Below are positions 44,583 through 52,829 of a DNA stretch of 64,000 bases, piece after piece. The stretch covers positions 1-64,000 of the forward strand of contig JAFUTH010000012.1 in assembly GCA_017484285.1 (NCBI GenBank), given 5' to 3'. A program made the position numbers and the translations under genes. Source of the stretch: Treponema sp. (GTDB lineage Bacteria; Spirochaetota; Spirochaetia; Treponematales; Treponemataceae). The stretch's first letter is position 1. Every line of letters begins with the position of its first letter. The notes below the pieces were generated by a model. The model searched no databases. It saw only the letters and a list, made by a program, of their open reading frames with translations, and was not told where the DNA came from.

Positions 44583-45239
44583 CTAGAAGTGCCAAATTGC
44601 GCCCACGACGGGAACGAACGTAAAGCCCGTGCAGCGTCCCGTTTTGTTTACTTTATAGCTGCTGTTGTTTTCGTTCAGCTGATAGTAAAAGTCGTAGATA
44701 AATTTTGTGCCTGCATAGATGCCGAATCGCTTTGAGATATTCACTTCGAGGTTGAGCCATGCGCCGATTCCGAGCGTGTACACCGATTCTTTGATTTCGT
44801 AATCTTTGTAATCGAGTTTACTTGAATAGCCGTCAAGATGCAGCCCCAATCCGAACGGAATACTGAGCGAGCCCGCCTGATAGACGACTGTGTAGAATCC
44901 GCCGAGAACGTCGATTCCAAAAAAATAATCGTAGTCAGAGAATTGAGTCGTTGTCATGTAGTTTTCGTCGATATTCACCGTTTTTGATGATGGAAAAAAC
45001 ACGTCCGTGTCGAGGAAAAAACCGAGCATCATGTGCTCAGGCATGGTGCGCCAGTTGAGATTAATGCCGAATCCCGAAAGCACGATGCTGTCCATGCCGC
45101 TGATGTTGTAATTTTGATGCGAGTAGGGGAAGGAGAGACCAAGCCCCAGTGATGATGTCGAAATGTCGCTCATCGCGTGCGCCGAAAGCATCATCACTCA
45201 GAAAAGACCGACAATAAATGTTTTTCGCAAGTTCCTCAT
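44583..45239 (-). pseudogene. Outer-membrane barrel gene with an in-frame stop in its signal peptide
   Basis: From ATG 45239 the frame reads MRNLRKTFIVGLF, then TGA (45200-45198), then VMMLSAHA and 200 more codons of an intact barrel-like protein ending VVGAIWHF. The two halves together form one good signal peptide, so a nonsense mutation is the simplest view. The remaining open frame from 45197 lacks a usable export signal. A promoter TTGATT, 17 bp, TACAGT ends 6 nt before ATG 45239, supporting that start. The mature part is not visibly decayed, so the change is recent, is read through, or is a sequence error. Confidence 0.7.
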
Positions 45240-45318
45240 ACAAAAACTGTATCATTTTCTGTAAAGGAAATCAAAGAAAATTGTGGAAAAAATCTCCAAA
45301 TGCGGTATCATTAATCGT

Positions 45319-46593
45319 ATGAAAAAAATTCTGACAGCTTCTTCAAATCCTTCTGTTATTCAAACAGTCAAAAGCGCGTGCGTGCGATACTCAACTTATT
45401 TTCAAACCGACATTCTCTCAGACACCGAACAGATTATCACGTACATCGACTATGAATTTCCTGAGATAAAAGTCCTCGATTTCACCTCTCCCGAAATCGA
45501 CGCGAACCGCATTTTGCTTGAAATCAACAGCGATTCATGGCTTCATTACGGCGGCATCATCGTCGTCTGCCGCGACCAAAAACAAGTGCTCGAAATCGAA
45601 GAAAAAAAAGACGTGAACATCCTTGTCGCCCAGACCGAAAAAAATTTCACCAAGCATTTTTCGCGTCTCTTGCGCATTTTGCACCAAAATCAGCAGTTTT
45701 TGCTCAGCCGTGGCATGCAGGACACGATTGGCGGGCGCGAAATCGGCTCATTCGTCTGCGGAAACGACCCGATGGACATCCGCTTTTACACAAATTTTCT
45801 CGTCGGCTATCTGTACAACACGAACCGAATCAGTGAGAACGAGCGATTTAGCCTGCAAATGGCGCTCATGGAGCTTTTGACGAACGCACTCGAGCACGGA
45901 AATCTCAACATCACCTACGAAGAAAAGTCAAAATGGATGACGCAGGGAAGCGATATTCTCGAACTGATTGCCGAGCGGGCGGCGCTCCCCGAGTACAAAG
46001 ACAAAAAAATCAGCATTTCCTACGCAATCGGAAAACATGTGAGCAAATTCATCATCAAAGATGACGGAAAAGGCTTTGACTGGCGAACACGCACGCAAAC
46101 GAGCGCAGAAGCAAGCGATTTGCACGGGCGCGGCATCAGTCTTTCAAAAAATCTCGTCAAAAATCTTACGTACAACAACGTGGGAAATCAAGTTTCCTTT
46201 GAAATCGACAATTTGCGCAACAAAACGAACACCATTCCGGTCATCATGAAGCCGTTCGATGTAATCAATTTTACCGACAAGCAGATTGTGTGCCGCGAAA
46301 ATGAGCCATCGAGCGACCTGTTCTTTATCGTGAGCGGGCGATTTGCCATTTACTCGGGGCGAAAACTCATTTCCGTGCTTACGCCGAACGATTTGTTCAT
46401 CGGCGAGATGGCATTTTTGCTCAATGACCGCCGCACGGCAACCGTTTTGTCCGTCGGAAACGCTACGCTCATAAAGATTCCGAAGAGCGCATTCCTCGCA
46501 CTGATTCGAAAAAATCCGCACTACGGCATCTTTTTGTCAAAGCTTTTGGCGCAACGACTCAACACTCAGACTCACCGAAATCAAGGCAAGTAA
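45319..46593 (+). CDS. Regulatory protein: receiver-like, GHKL ATPase and cyclic-nucleotide-binding-like domains
   Basis: 424-aa cytoplasmic regulator. Residues about 1-115 look like a receiver-type alpha/beta fold. About 140-300 is an HATPase_c domain of the RsbW/anti-sigma type (N-box MALMELLTNALEHGN, then DDGKGFDWR and GRGISLSKNLVKNL). About 315-424 is a CRP-like cyclic-nucleotide-binding domain (RENEPSSDLFFIVSGRFAIY and IGEMAFLLNDRRTATV). It has no kinase His box. A signalling role, perhaps like a switch kinase, is inferred. ATG 45319 has TATCAT 7 nt upstream and no Shine-Dalgarno site. Confidence 0.75.
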   Translation: MKKILTASSNPSVIQTVKSACVRYSTYFQTDILSDTEQIITYIDYEFPEIKVLDFTSPEIDANRILLEINSDSWLHYGGIIVVCRDQKQVLEIEEKKDVNILVAQTEKNFTKHFSRLLRILHQNQQFLLSRGMQDTIGGREIGSFVCGNDPMDIRFYTNFLVGYLYNTNRISENERFSLQMALMELLTNALEHGNLNITYEEKSKWMTQGSDILELIAERAALPEYKDKKISISYAIGKHVSKFIIKDDGKGFDWRTRTQTSAEASDLHGRGISLSKNLVKNLTYNNVGNQVSFEIDNLRNKTNTIPVIMKPFDVINFTDKQIVCRENEPSSDLFFIVSGRFAIYSGRKLISVLTPNDLFIGEMAFLLNDRRTATVLSVGNATLIKIPKSAFLALIRKNPHYGIFLSKLLAQRLNTQTHRNQGK

Positions 46594-46599
46594 CGCGCT

Positions 46600-48135
46600 A
46601 TGTCTTTAAATTGCAACGAAATAGACCTCATTCTCTCAGAACTCGATTTAGCGGGCGCGTTCGTGCAGGAAGTCGTGCAGCCCAATTTTAATTCGCTCGC
46701 GCTCTACACCTACAAGCCGGGTTTGCCCAAAACGGTGTTTATTTCTCTTGAAGCGGGCGCGTGCCGAATCTGCGAGACACGGCGCAAAATCACCAAAAAC
46801 GAAAAGCCGCTCCGCTTTAACGAAATGCTCAAATCCAAAATCAAGGGCGCACGGATTCTCTCATGCTCGCAACTCGGAAAAGAGCGAATCATTAAACTGG
46901 AACTCGAAAAAGCAGGCGCGATTTATGTAATGCCGCAAGCTCAGGAGCACGCCGCAAAAAGAGCAAAATCCGTCCAAACCGAAGATGAAGACGAACTGTT
47001 CTCGCTCTATATCCGCTTGTGGTCGAACGCGGGAAACATTTTTTTGTGCGACAAAGACGGCGTGATTCTCGATTCATTCTACCGCCGCCCCGCAAAAGGC
47101 GAAAAAACGGGCGAAACGATTGCCCTGCCCGAAGTGGTTTCGACTCCGCTCAACCACCACGATTTAGAGAAAAAATTTCCCGTGCGGGAATTTGCGGAAC
47201 TTGCCGAATCCTACGCAGAAGCGCATCCCGGTTATCCAAATCTCAGTTTCAACCAGAAAGTCGATGTGTTCTATTCTGAAAACGCGGCGCAGACTTCGCT
47301 CGAATCGCTTTTGGAGCAGGCAGAAAAATGGTACGAATCGCACAAAAGCAAACAGGTCGCCGCGCTTGAACGGCTCAAAGAAAAGCGAGAAATTTTCAAA
47401 AACGCGGGGCAGTACAAGCATCAGGGCGATTTGATTCTCGCGTACGGCTACGCGCTCAACGGAAATTCCAACTTCCTTGAATGTGAGGATTTTGACACGG
47501 GCAAAAAAGTGAGCATTAAAATCGACCCGAAAAAATCCGCGCAGGAAAACGCCGCCACTTACTACGAGACTTACAAAAAGCAGACGAGCGGGCTTGAAAA
47601 TCTCGACTACGACATTGAATCCGCCGAAAAATCGCTCGCCGAGCTTGAAGCGCAGTACGCAAAAATCATCGCTGAAAAAAATCCGATTAAACTTGAGCAG
47701 ATTTTACGCAAAACGCAAAAGCCGCGCCAACAGGAAAAGAAAGCGCACCCCGGCTTGGACTTTGTGATTGACGGCTGGCAGATTATCGTGGGGCGCGACG
47801 CGAGCGAAAACGACGACCTGCTCCGCCACACGGTCAAGGGCGCGGATATGTGGCTTCATGTGCGTGACTACCACGGCGGCTATGTGTTCATCAAAAACCG
47901 CCCGGGAAAGACCGTTCCGCTCGAAATCTTGCTCGCTGCGGGAAACCTCGCCGTCTATTATTCAAAAGCACGCAAAAACGGCAAGGCAGATTTGTATTAC
48001 ACACAGGTCAAGCATCTCCGCCGCGCAAAAAATGCCCCCAAAGGCACAGTTTTGCCCACAAACGAGAAGAATTTGTTCATAAAATTGGACGAAAAGAAAA
48101 TTCGGGAAATTTTAGCGCGAAGTAGTGCGGATTAA
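46600..48135 (+). CDS. rqcH: RqcH/NFACT family ribosome-quality-control protein
   Basis: Binds stalled 50S subunits and recruits tRNA-Ala to add alanine tails. Residues 1-190 are the NFACT-N domain, a coiled coil lies at about 245-380, and NFACT-R runs from VIDGWQIIVGRDASENDDLL (about 387) through WLHVRDYHGGYVFIK. At 511 aa it is a little shorter than B. subtilis RqcH. The Asp-Arg pair needed for Ala-tail synthesis appears as Glu-Arg (GKERIIKLEL). Starts 6 bp after the preceding gene with only a weak AAGG, so translation is likely coupled. Confidence 0.85.
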   Translation: MSLNCNEIDLILSELDLAGAFVQEVVQPNFNSLALYTYKPGLPKTVFISLEAGACRICETRRKITKNEKPLRFNEMLKSKIKGARILSCSQLGKERIIKLELEKAGAIYVMPQAQEHAAKRAKSVQTEDEDELFSLYIRLWSNAGNIFLCDKDGVILDSFYRRPAKGEKTGETIALPEVVSTPLNHHDLEKKFPVREFAELAESYAEAHPGYPNLSFNQKVDVFYSENAAQTSLESLLEQAEKWYESHKSKQVAALERLKEKREIFKNAGQYKHQGDLILAYGYALNGNSNFLECEDFDTGKKVSIKIDPKKSAQENAATYYETYKKQTSGLENLDYDIESAEKSLAELEAQYAKIIAEKNPIKLEQILRKTQKPRQQEKKAHPGLDFVIDGWQIIVGRDASENDDLLRHTVKGADMWLHVRDYHGGYVFIKNRPGKTVPLEILLAAGNLAVYYSKARKNGKADLYYTQVKHLRRAKNAPKGTVLPTNEKNLFIKLDEKKIREILARSSAD

Positions 48136-48195
48136 CACAGATTTTTCTCGGAATCGGTGGTTTGTTTCTCTGCAAGTCGCTATACTTTAGTTCCT

Positions 48196-49938
48196 ATGGA
48201 AAATCCTTTGTCGCACATTTTGCCGTCGGCGTTTCATTTTATGGCTTTGAACGGCTCCCAGCTCATGCTTTTGGTCGGAATTATGATGTTTTTTGGCTCG
48301 TTTGGCGGGCGCATTTTTCAGAAGTTGAAGATTCCGCAGGTCGTCGGCTACATTGTGATTGGAATTGTGATTGGCGTGTCGGGCTTTGTGCTGCTCGGAA
48401 AAGACACTGTTGCTGCCTTGAACCCGATTTCCACCGCCTCGCTCTCTCTGATTGGATTTTTGGTCGGCGCGGAGCTTAAAATCGATGTGATTAAAAAATA
48501 CGGAAAGCAATTCGTGGGAATTCTGATTGGCGAATCGATTACGCCATTCTTCGTTGTGGGAATTTTGACGGGGAGCGTCACCTATCTTTTCACAAAATCG
48601 CTTGCACAGTCGCTTTCGTTCGGTTTGATTTTGGGCGCGATTTGTGCCGCAACCGCCCCCGCCGCCACCACCGATGTTCTAAAGGAATACCGCACGAAAG
48701 GCCCGCTCACAACCACGATTTTGGGAATCGTCGCCATGGACGACGCGGTGGCTCTCATTTTGTACGCAATTGCCGCCACGATTTCCGCTCCCTTGCTCGG
48801 CGGTCATTCGGTTTCGTTTTTGGCGCAGCTCGGCGCAATCGCCTACGATATTTTCGGTTCGGTCGTGCTCGGCTTGGCGTTCGGGTTCGTGCTCAATTTG
48901 ATTCTCAAAAATATCATGAGCAATGACGGGCGCGTCTTGGGATTTTCGCTCGGAACGCTCTTTTTGTGCACGGGCTTGTGCAATTCGCTCGGGCTCGACA
49001 ACATTCTTTCGGCGATGTTCATCGGCTTTTTTATGACGAATTTCGCGCATCCCAAAACGAACGCCATGTTCAAGCTCGTCGAAAAATTCACGCCGCCGAT
49101 TTATGTGCTATTCTTCGTGACGGTGGGCGCAAAACTCAACATTTGGATTGTCACGCCGTTCATCGCAGTTATCGCGCTTTTGTATGTGGGCGGGCGCACG
49201 CTCGGAAAAACAATCGGAAGTCGCTTGGGCGCGAGATTGACGGGTGCACCTGAAAGCGTGCGAAAATATCTTCCGTACTGCCTTTTGAGCCAGGCGGGAG
49301 TCGCAATCGGTCTTTCCATCGCGGCGGGGAACGATTTTTCGGATTCAATCGGCCCGCAAATCATGTTGATTATCACGGCAACGACTTTTATCGTGCAGAT
49401 TTTGGGCCCTATTTGCGTAAAGTACGGCGTAACAAAAGCGGGTGAAGTCGGCTTGAATGTGACGGCGGAAGATTTGATGAAAAACGCGAAAGTCTCGGAC
49501 ATTTCAATCAAAGGGCATGTCATTTGCCGTCCAGAGTCATACACGATTGTAAACGACACCGACATGGTTGGGAAAATTATCAGGAATTTCACGCACCACG
49601 AAAACATGAACTATGAAGTGCGCGGAAATGAGGGCGAGCATAACGGAAAACTCGTCGGGCAGATTTCAATCGAGCACTTAAAAGAAGCGATGCAAATCGG
49701 CGAGATGGGCGAAACGCTCCTCGCGATGGATTTGATGGAAAAACCGAAAATCACCTGCACGCCCGATGTGTCACTCCCCGAAGCCTACCAGCTCTTTACC
49801 GACTACGACACTGAGGCAATTTGTGTCGTAAATGAGTCAAATGAACCGCTCGGTATCCTCGAAAAATTTGCGGTTGACCACTACATTCACTCGCAAATCG
49901 TCGAGCTGGAACACAAACTCGCCAAAATGGAAGCGTAA
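48196..49938 (+). CDS. CPA2-type cation:proton antiporter with C-terminal CBS-like region
   Basis: Inner-membrane Na+ or K+/H+ exchanger of 580 aa with about 12 helices to residue 430 (KIPQVVGYIVIGIVIG, CAATAPAATTDVL and VAMDDAVALILYA are Kef/NapA-type motifs, with Asp-Asp in the ion-binding helix). The C-terminal 150 residues are soluble and include MEKPKITCTPDVSLPEAYQLF, a CBS-like segment that may sense ligands. ATG 48196 has no Shine-Dalgarno site and TATACT lies 9 nt upstream. The carA promoter begins 23 bp after its stop codon. Confidence 0.85.
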   Translation: MENPLSHILPSAFHFMALNGSQLMLLVGIMMFFGSFGGRIFQKLKIPQVVGYIVIGIVIGVSGFVLLGKDTVAALNPISTASLSLIGFLVGAELKIDVIKKYGKQFVGILIGESITPFFVVGILTGSVTYLFTKSLAQSLSFGLILGAICAATAPAATTDVLKEYRTKGPLTTTILGIVAMDDAVALILYAIAATISAPLLGGHSVSFLAQLGAIAYDIFGSVVLGLAFGFVLNLILKNIMSNDGRVLGFSLGTLFLCTGLCNSLGLDNILSAMFIGFFMTNFAHPKTNAMFKLVEKFTPPIYVLFFVTVGAKLNIWIVTPFIAVIALLYVGGRTLGKTIGSRLGARLTGAPESVRKYLPYCLLSQAGVAIGLSIAAGNDFSDSIGPQIMLIITATTFIVQILGPICVKYGVTKAGEVGLNVTAEDLMKNAKVSDISIKGHVICRPESYTIVNDTDMVGKIIRNFTHHENMNYEVRGNEGEHNGKLVGQISIEHLKEAMQIGEMGETLLAMDLMEKPKITCTPDVSLPEAYQLFTDYDTEAICVVNESNEPLGILEKFAVDHYIHSQIVELEHKLAKMEA

Positions 49939-49960
49939 GAAAAAGCTCGCTCGCCTATCG

Positions 49961-49989
49961 TTGACCGACTACGGCAAAATAGCTATACT
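49961..49989 (+). promoter_or_regulatory. carA promoter
   Basis: TTGACC (49961-49966), 17-bp spacer, TATACT (49984-49989). Confidence 0.75.
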
Positions 49990-50010
49990 TCTTTCCGAAA
50001 TAAGAACAAC

Positions 50011-50060
50011 GGCGTTCATTTGATGGGGAATTTATTTTCTCATGGGGTGAACGCCTTTTT
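50011..50060 (+). terminator. Intrinsic terminator in the carA leader (attenuator)
   Basis: GGCGTTCA (50011-50018) pairs with TGAACGCC (50048-50055), followed by TTTTTATTT. It lies between the carA promoter and its GAGG site, only 14 bp before the ATG, so carA mRNA must read through it. CAACG sits directly before the 5' arm. Confidence 0.8.
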
Positions 50061-50073
50061 ATTTGAGGAACAT

Positions 50074-51186
50074 ATGAGCAAAGCGTACTTGATTCTTGCT
50101 GACGGCACGGTTTTTGAAGGAAACGCAATCGGCGCAACAGGGAAAACAATCGGCGAAACGGTCTTCACCACGGGCATGACCGGCTACCTTGAAACGCTCA
50201 CCGACCCGAGCTATTTCGGGCAAATCGTCACACAGACTTTCCCCTTGATTGGAAATTACGGCGTTATCAGCGAAGATTTTGAGAGCAAAAAATCCTGGGT
50301 GCGCGGCTATGTGGTGCGCGAACTCTGCGACGAGCCGAGCAATTTCCGCTGCGGCGGGGAACTGGACGCATTTTTAAAAGCGCAGGACATTATCGGAATC
50401 GCCGGAATCGACACACGAAAACTCACGAAAATTCTCCGAGAAGCCGGCGTCATGAACGGCATGATTGTTTCGGAAACTGATAAGTTGAAAATTGAAAACG
50501 GAAAATTGAAAATCGATAACGACATTTTGGAAGAAATTCGCGCGTATAAAATCGAAAATGCGGTCGCGAGCGTGCAACAAAATGAAAATGGAAAACTTTC
50601 AACTTTCAATTCTCATTTTTCCGTTTGTTTATTTGATTTTGGCGCAAAGGCAAACATTCAGCGCGAACTGGAAAAACGCGGGTGCAGCGTGACGCTTGTG
50701 CCGTACAACACCACCGCCGAAGAAATCATCGCGCTCGCTCCTGACGGCGTTATGCTCTCGAACGGGCCGGGCGACCCTGCGGAAAATGTGGGCGTGATTG
50801 CGGAAATCAAAAAATTGTGCGACTACGGAAAAATCCCGATTTTTGGAATCTGCCTCGGACACCAAATGCTTGCGCTCGCTCGCGGAGCACAAACGAGCAA
50901 ATTAAAGTACGGGCACCGTGGCGGAAACCAGCCGGTTAAGGACTTGGAAAACGGTCGCGTGTTCATTTCAAGCCAAAACCACGGCTACGCGGTGGAAAAC
51001 GATTCGCTCCCGCCGTTCGCAAAATTGCGCTTTATCAACACGAACGATGGCACGTGCGAGGGAATCGAGTACACCGACATTCCCGCATTCAGCGTGCAGT
51101 TCCACCCCGAAGCCTGCGGCGGCCCGCACGATACGAATTATTTGTTTGACTTGTTTTTGAAGATGATGGAAAAGAAAGGTGCGTAA
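50074..51186 (+). CDS. carA: Carbamoyl-phosphate synthase small subunit
   Basis: Glutamine-hydrolysing subunit that feeds ammonia to CarB for pyrimidine and arginine synthesis. The N-domain (KAYLILADGTVFEGNAIGA) and the class I amidotransferase domain with GICLGHQMLALA (catalytic Cys in the nucleophile elbow), MLSNGPGDP and the late SVQFHPEA His-x-Glu are complete. 370 aa. The linker between the two domains (about 138-185) is made in part of an inverted pair of heptamer arrays. GAGG precedes ATG 50074. Controlled by a leader terminator. carB lies 1.6 kb away with its own promoter, not in one operon. Confidence 0.96.
   Translation: MSKAYLILADGTVFEGNAIGATGKTIGETVFTTGMTGYLETLTDPSYFGQIVTQTFPLIGNYGVISEDFESKKSWVRGYVVRELCDEPSNFRCGGELDAFLKAQDIIGIAGIDTRKLTKILREAGVMNGMIVSETDKLKIENGKLKIDNDILEEIRAYKIENAVASVQQNENGKLSTFNSHFSVCLFDFGAKANIQRELEKRGCSVTLVPYNTTAEEIIALAPDGVMLSNGPGDPAENVGVIAEIKKLCDYGKIPIFGICLGHQMLALARGAQTSKLKYGHRGGNQPVKDLENGRVFISSQNHGYAVENDSLPPFAKLRFINTNDGTCEGIEYTDIPAFSVQFHPEACGGPHDTNYLFDLFLKMMEKKGA
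50485..50519 (+). repeat. Heptamer array inside carA, left arm
   Basis: Five 7-bp units: TTGAAAA, TTGAAAA, CGGAAAA, TTGAAAA, TCGATAA. Read as LKIENGKLKIDN in the CarA linker. Inverted relative to the array at 50583-50623. Confidence 0.8.
50583..50623 (+). repeat. Heptamer array inside carA, right arm
   Basis: Units ACTTTCA, ACTTTCA, ATTCTCA, TTTTTCC and flanking relatives, the reverse complement type of the left arm. Encodes part of NENGKLSTFNSHFS. Confidence 0.7.
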
Positions 51187-51192
51187 AACGGT

Positions 51193-52482
51193 TCACAAAC
51201 TGCACACGGCATACAGCGGAATATTTTCCATCCACTCTTGATTTTTGTAAGGGAGCAGGGAAAATCGCACAGAGTGTTTTGGCGCAAATTTGTCGTAAAA
51301 CGCTTTGAGACTTTGGGAACGCACATTCGTTTCGGCTTTTACTTCTATTGGAACAATGTCGTTGTCTTTCTGAATCAAAAAATCCTGCTCAAAGGTTGCT
51401 TTTTCCGTTCCGTAATAGTACGGCGTGTAGCTCGTTGCGCTTACAAGCTCTTGCAGAACATATTGCTCGGTGAGCGCACCCTTAAATTCCACGAACAAAT
51501 CAGTTCCGTTCAGAATCGTCTTTGCGTTCAGCTCGCTCATTGCGCACAAAAGCCCCACATCGAGGACAAACAGCTTATACGCAGAAAAATCCTTGTATGC
51601 GGAAAGTGGCACATGCGGTTCGTTTACGCGGCTCACTTTATGCACAAGCCCGCTGTCCAAAAGCCACTGGATTGCAAGCTCAAAATCCCCGCTCCGTGCA
51701 CCGTGCTTGATTTTTCCGAAAAAGAATTTTTTGTTCTCTTTTGCCAGTTGCATGGGAATTGAATTCCACACCATGTTGATTCGCGGAAGATCCGAAGAAG
51801 AGGCATGTTTTCCGAAATCACCGCGATATTGGGCAAGAATCGTTTTTTGGATTTCGCGCACTTCATTGTAATCGGTGTGAAGGACAAAATTCTGCACGAC
51901 TTCTGGAAGCCCGCCCACATAATAGTAATTTTTAAGATGATAGATATATTTTTCTGCAAATCCGTCAATGAGGGAAAAATCGTTTGAAAGAAGGGCATCG
52001 GCAAGGGGCTTTTCGTTCATTGCATACAGATATTCCCGAAAATTCAGCGGATAGAGATGCAAAAGGTCAACCTTTCCCACAGGATACGACACGCCCTGAT
52101 GAAGCGCGACCCCAAGCAGAGAACCAGCCGCCATTACATGATATTCGCTTGCTTCCTCGCAAAAATATTTCAGCGACTCAAAGGCTTTTGGCGCGTTTTG
52201 AATTTCGTCAAAAATAATGAGCGTTGTTTTAGGCTGAATTGCAAAGCCCGCCTCAATGTTCAAAGCGGAAAGAATGCGATGAATGTCATAGTCAGATTCA
52301 AAAACAGCTTTTACCGCCGAATTGTTATAGAAAGAAATGTAAGCGACATTTTCATAGAATCGCCTGCCGAATTCCTGCATGAGCCACGTTTTTCCTACCT
52401 GCCGTGCCCCCATGAGCACGAGCGGCTTACGGTTCGGCTTTTCTTTCCATTTTTTCATTTCCTGAATGGCGAATCGTTCCAT
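51193..52482 (-). CDS. AAA_14/DUF4143 ATPase
   Basis: 429-aa P-loop protein: Walker A GARQVGKT (about 25-32), Walker B LIIFDEIQNAP (about 87-97), then a DUF4143 C-terminal domain with a PD-(D/E)xK-like core (GTEKATFEQDFLIQ and IVPIEVKAE). Such proteins are widespread, often in many diverged copies in gut bacteria, and their function is unknown. It is convergent with carA (6 bp between stop codons). Its promoter region has three 33-bp tandem repeats. Confidence 0.88.
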   Translation of the reverse strand: MERFAIQEMKKWKEKPNRKPLVLMGARQVGKTWLMQEFGRRFYENVAYISFYNNSAVKAVFESDYDIHRILSALNIEAGFAIQPKTTLIIFDEIQNAPKAFESLKYFCEEASEYHVMAAGSLLGVALHQGVSYPVGKVDLLHLYPLNFREYLYAMNEKPLADALLSNDFSLIDGFAEKYIYHLKNYYYVGGLPEVVQNFVLHTDYNEVREIQKTILAQYRGDFGKHASSSDLPRINMVWNSIPMQLAKENKKFFFGKIKHGARSGDFELAIQWLLDSGLVHKVSRVNEPHVPLSAYKDFSAYKLFVLDVGLLCAMSELNAKTILNGTDLFVEFKGALTEQYVLQELVSATSYTPYYYGTEKATFEQDFLIQKDNDIVPIEVKAETNVRSQSLKAFYDKFAPKHSVRFSLLPYKNQEWMENIPLYAVCSL

Positions 52483-52494
52483 GAGTGAAGAATA

Positions 52495-52589
52495 ACATTT
52501 TTTCGGGGCTAAAACAAGGTAAAATCTACATTTTTTCTGGTCTAGAATAAGGGAAATTCTGCATTTTTTCCGGCCTCAATACAGTTTAC
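52495..52589 (-). repeat. Three tandem 33-bp repeats upstream of the AAA_14 gene
   Basis: Copies start at 52495, 52528 and 52561, each beginning A/G-CATTTTTTC followed by a GG..CT..A..A pattern. Period 33 bp. They overlap the AAA_14 promoter region and reach the carB -35 box. Likely binding sites for a regulator. Confidence 0.6.
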
Positions 52590-52613
52590 AAAAAACGCTC
52601 ATTTCGCTATAGT
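52585..52613 (+). promoter_or_regulatory. carB promoter
   Basis: TTTACA (52585-52590), 17-bp spacer, TATAGT (52608-52613). Confidence 0.7.
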
Positions 52614-52627
52614 ATTTTTCGTCAATG

Positions 52628-52665
52628 GCGACACTATCGAGCGGTGATGGTGTCGCTATTTTTTT
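52628..52665 (+). terminator. Intrinsic terminator in the carB leader (attenuator)
   Basis: GCGACACTATC (52628-52638) pairs with GATGGTGTCGC (52646-52656), one pair G-U, followed by TATTTTTTT. It lies about 15 nt after the carB transcription start. The gene upstream is on the other strand, so this terminator can only act on carB transcripts. CAATG sits directly before the 5' arm. Confidence 0.8.
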
Positions 52666-52674
52666 GCGTTATAT

Positions 52675-52818
52675 GAATTCCTCACAGATAGGGAGCGTTA
52701 AAAAATTGCGTTGCAATTTTAGCGACTCTCCCGAAGAGCTGTGCTCGTAGGGCTTAAGAGTACACAGAGAAACAAAAGTTTTATTCAAAAATCTCTCTGT
52801 GCCCTCTGTGAGAAATTT
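52675..52818 (+). repeat. Inverted-repeat element in the carB leader
   Basis: Ends GAATTCCTCACAGA and CTCTGTGAGAAATTT are inverted. A nested hairpin of GGGAG/CTCCC type with a TTGC/GCAA core lies inside. A related element with the same ends lies upstream of gltB at 63910-63987. Confidence 0.65.
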
Positions 52819-52829
52819 AGAGGTGTTTT

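Noticed and set aside
45198-45200. In-frame TGA considered as selenocysteine
   Set aside because: It lies in the hydrophobic core of a signal peptide with no redox context, and no selenocysteine-insertion hairpin was seen just downstream.
52495-52589. Tandem 33-bp repeats considered as a CRISPR array
   Set aside because: There are no spacers between the units, the copies are imperfect and no cas gene is near.
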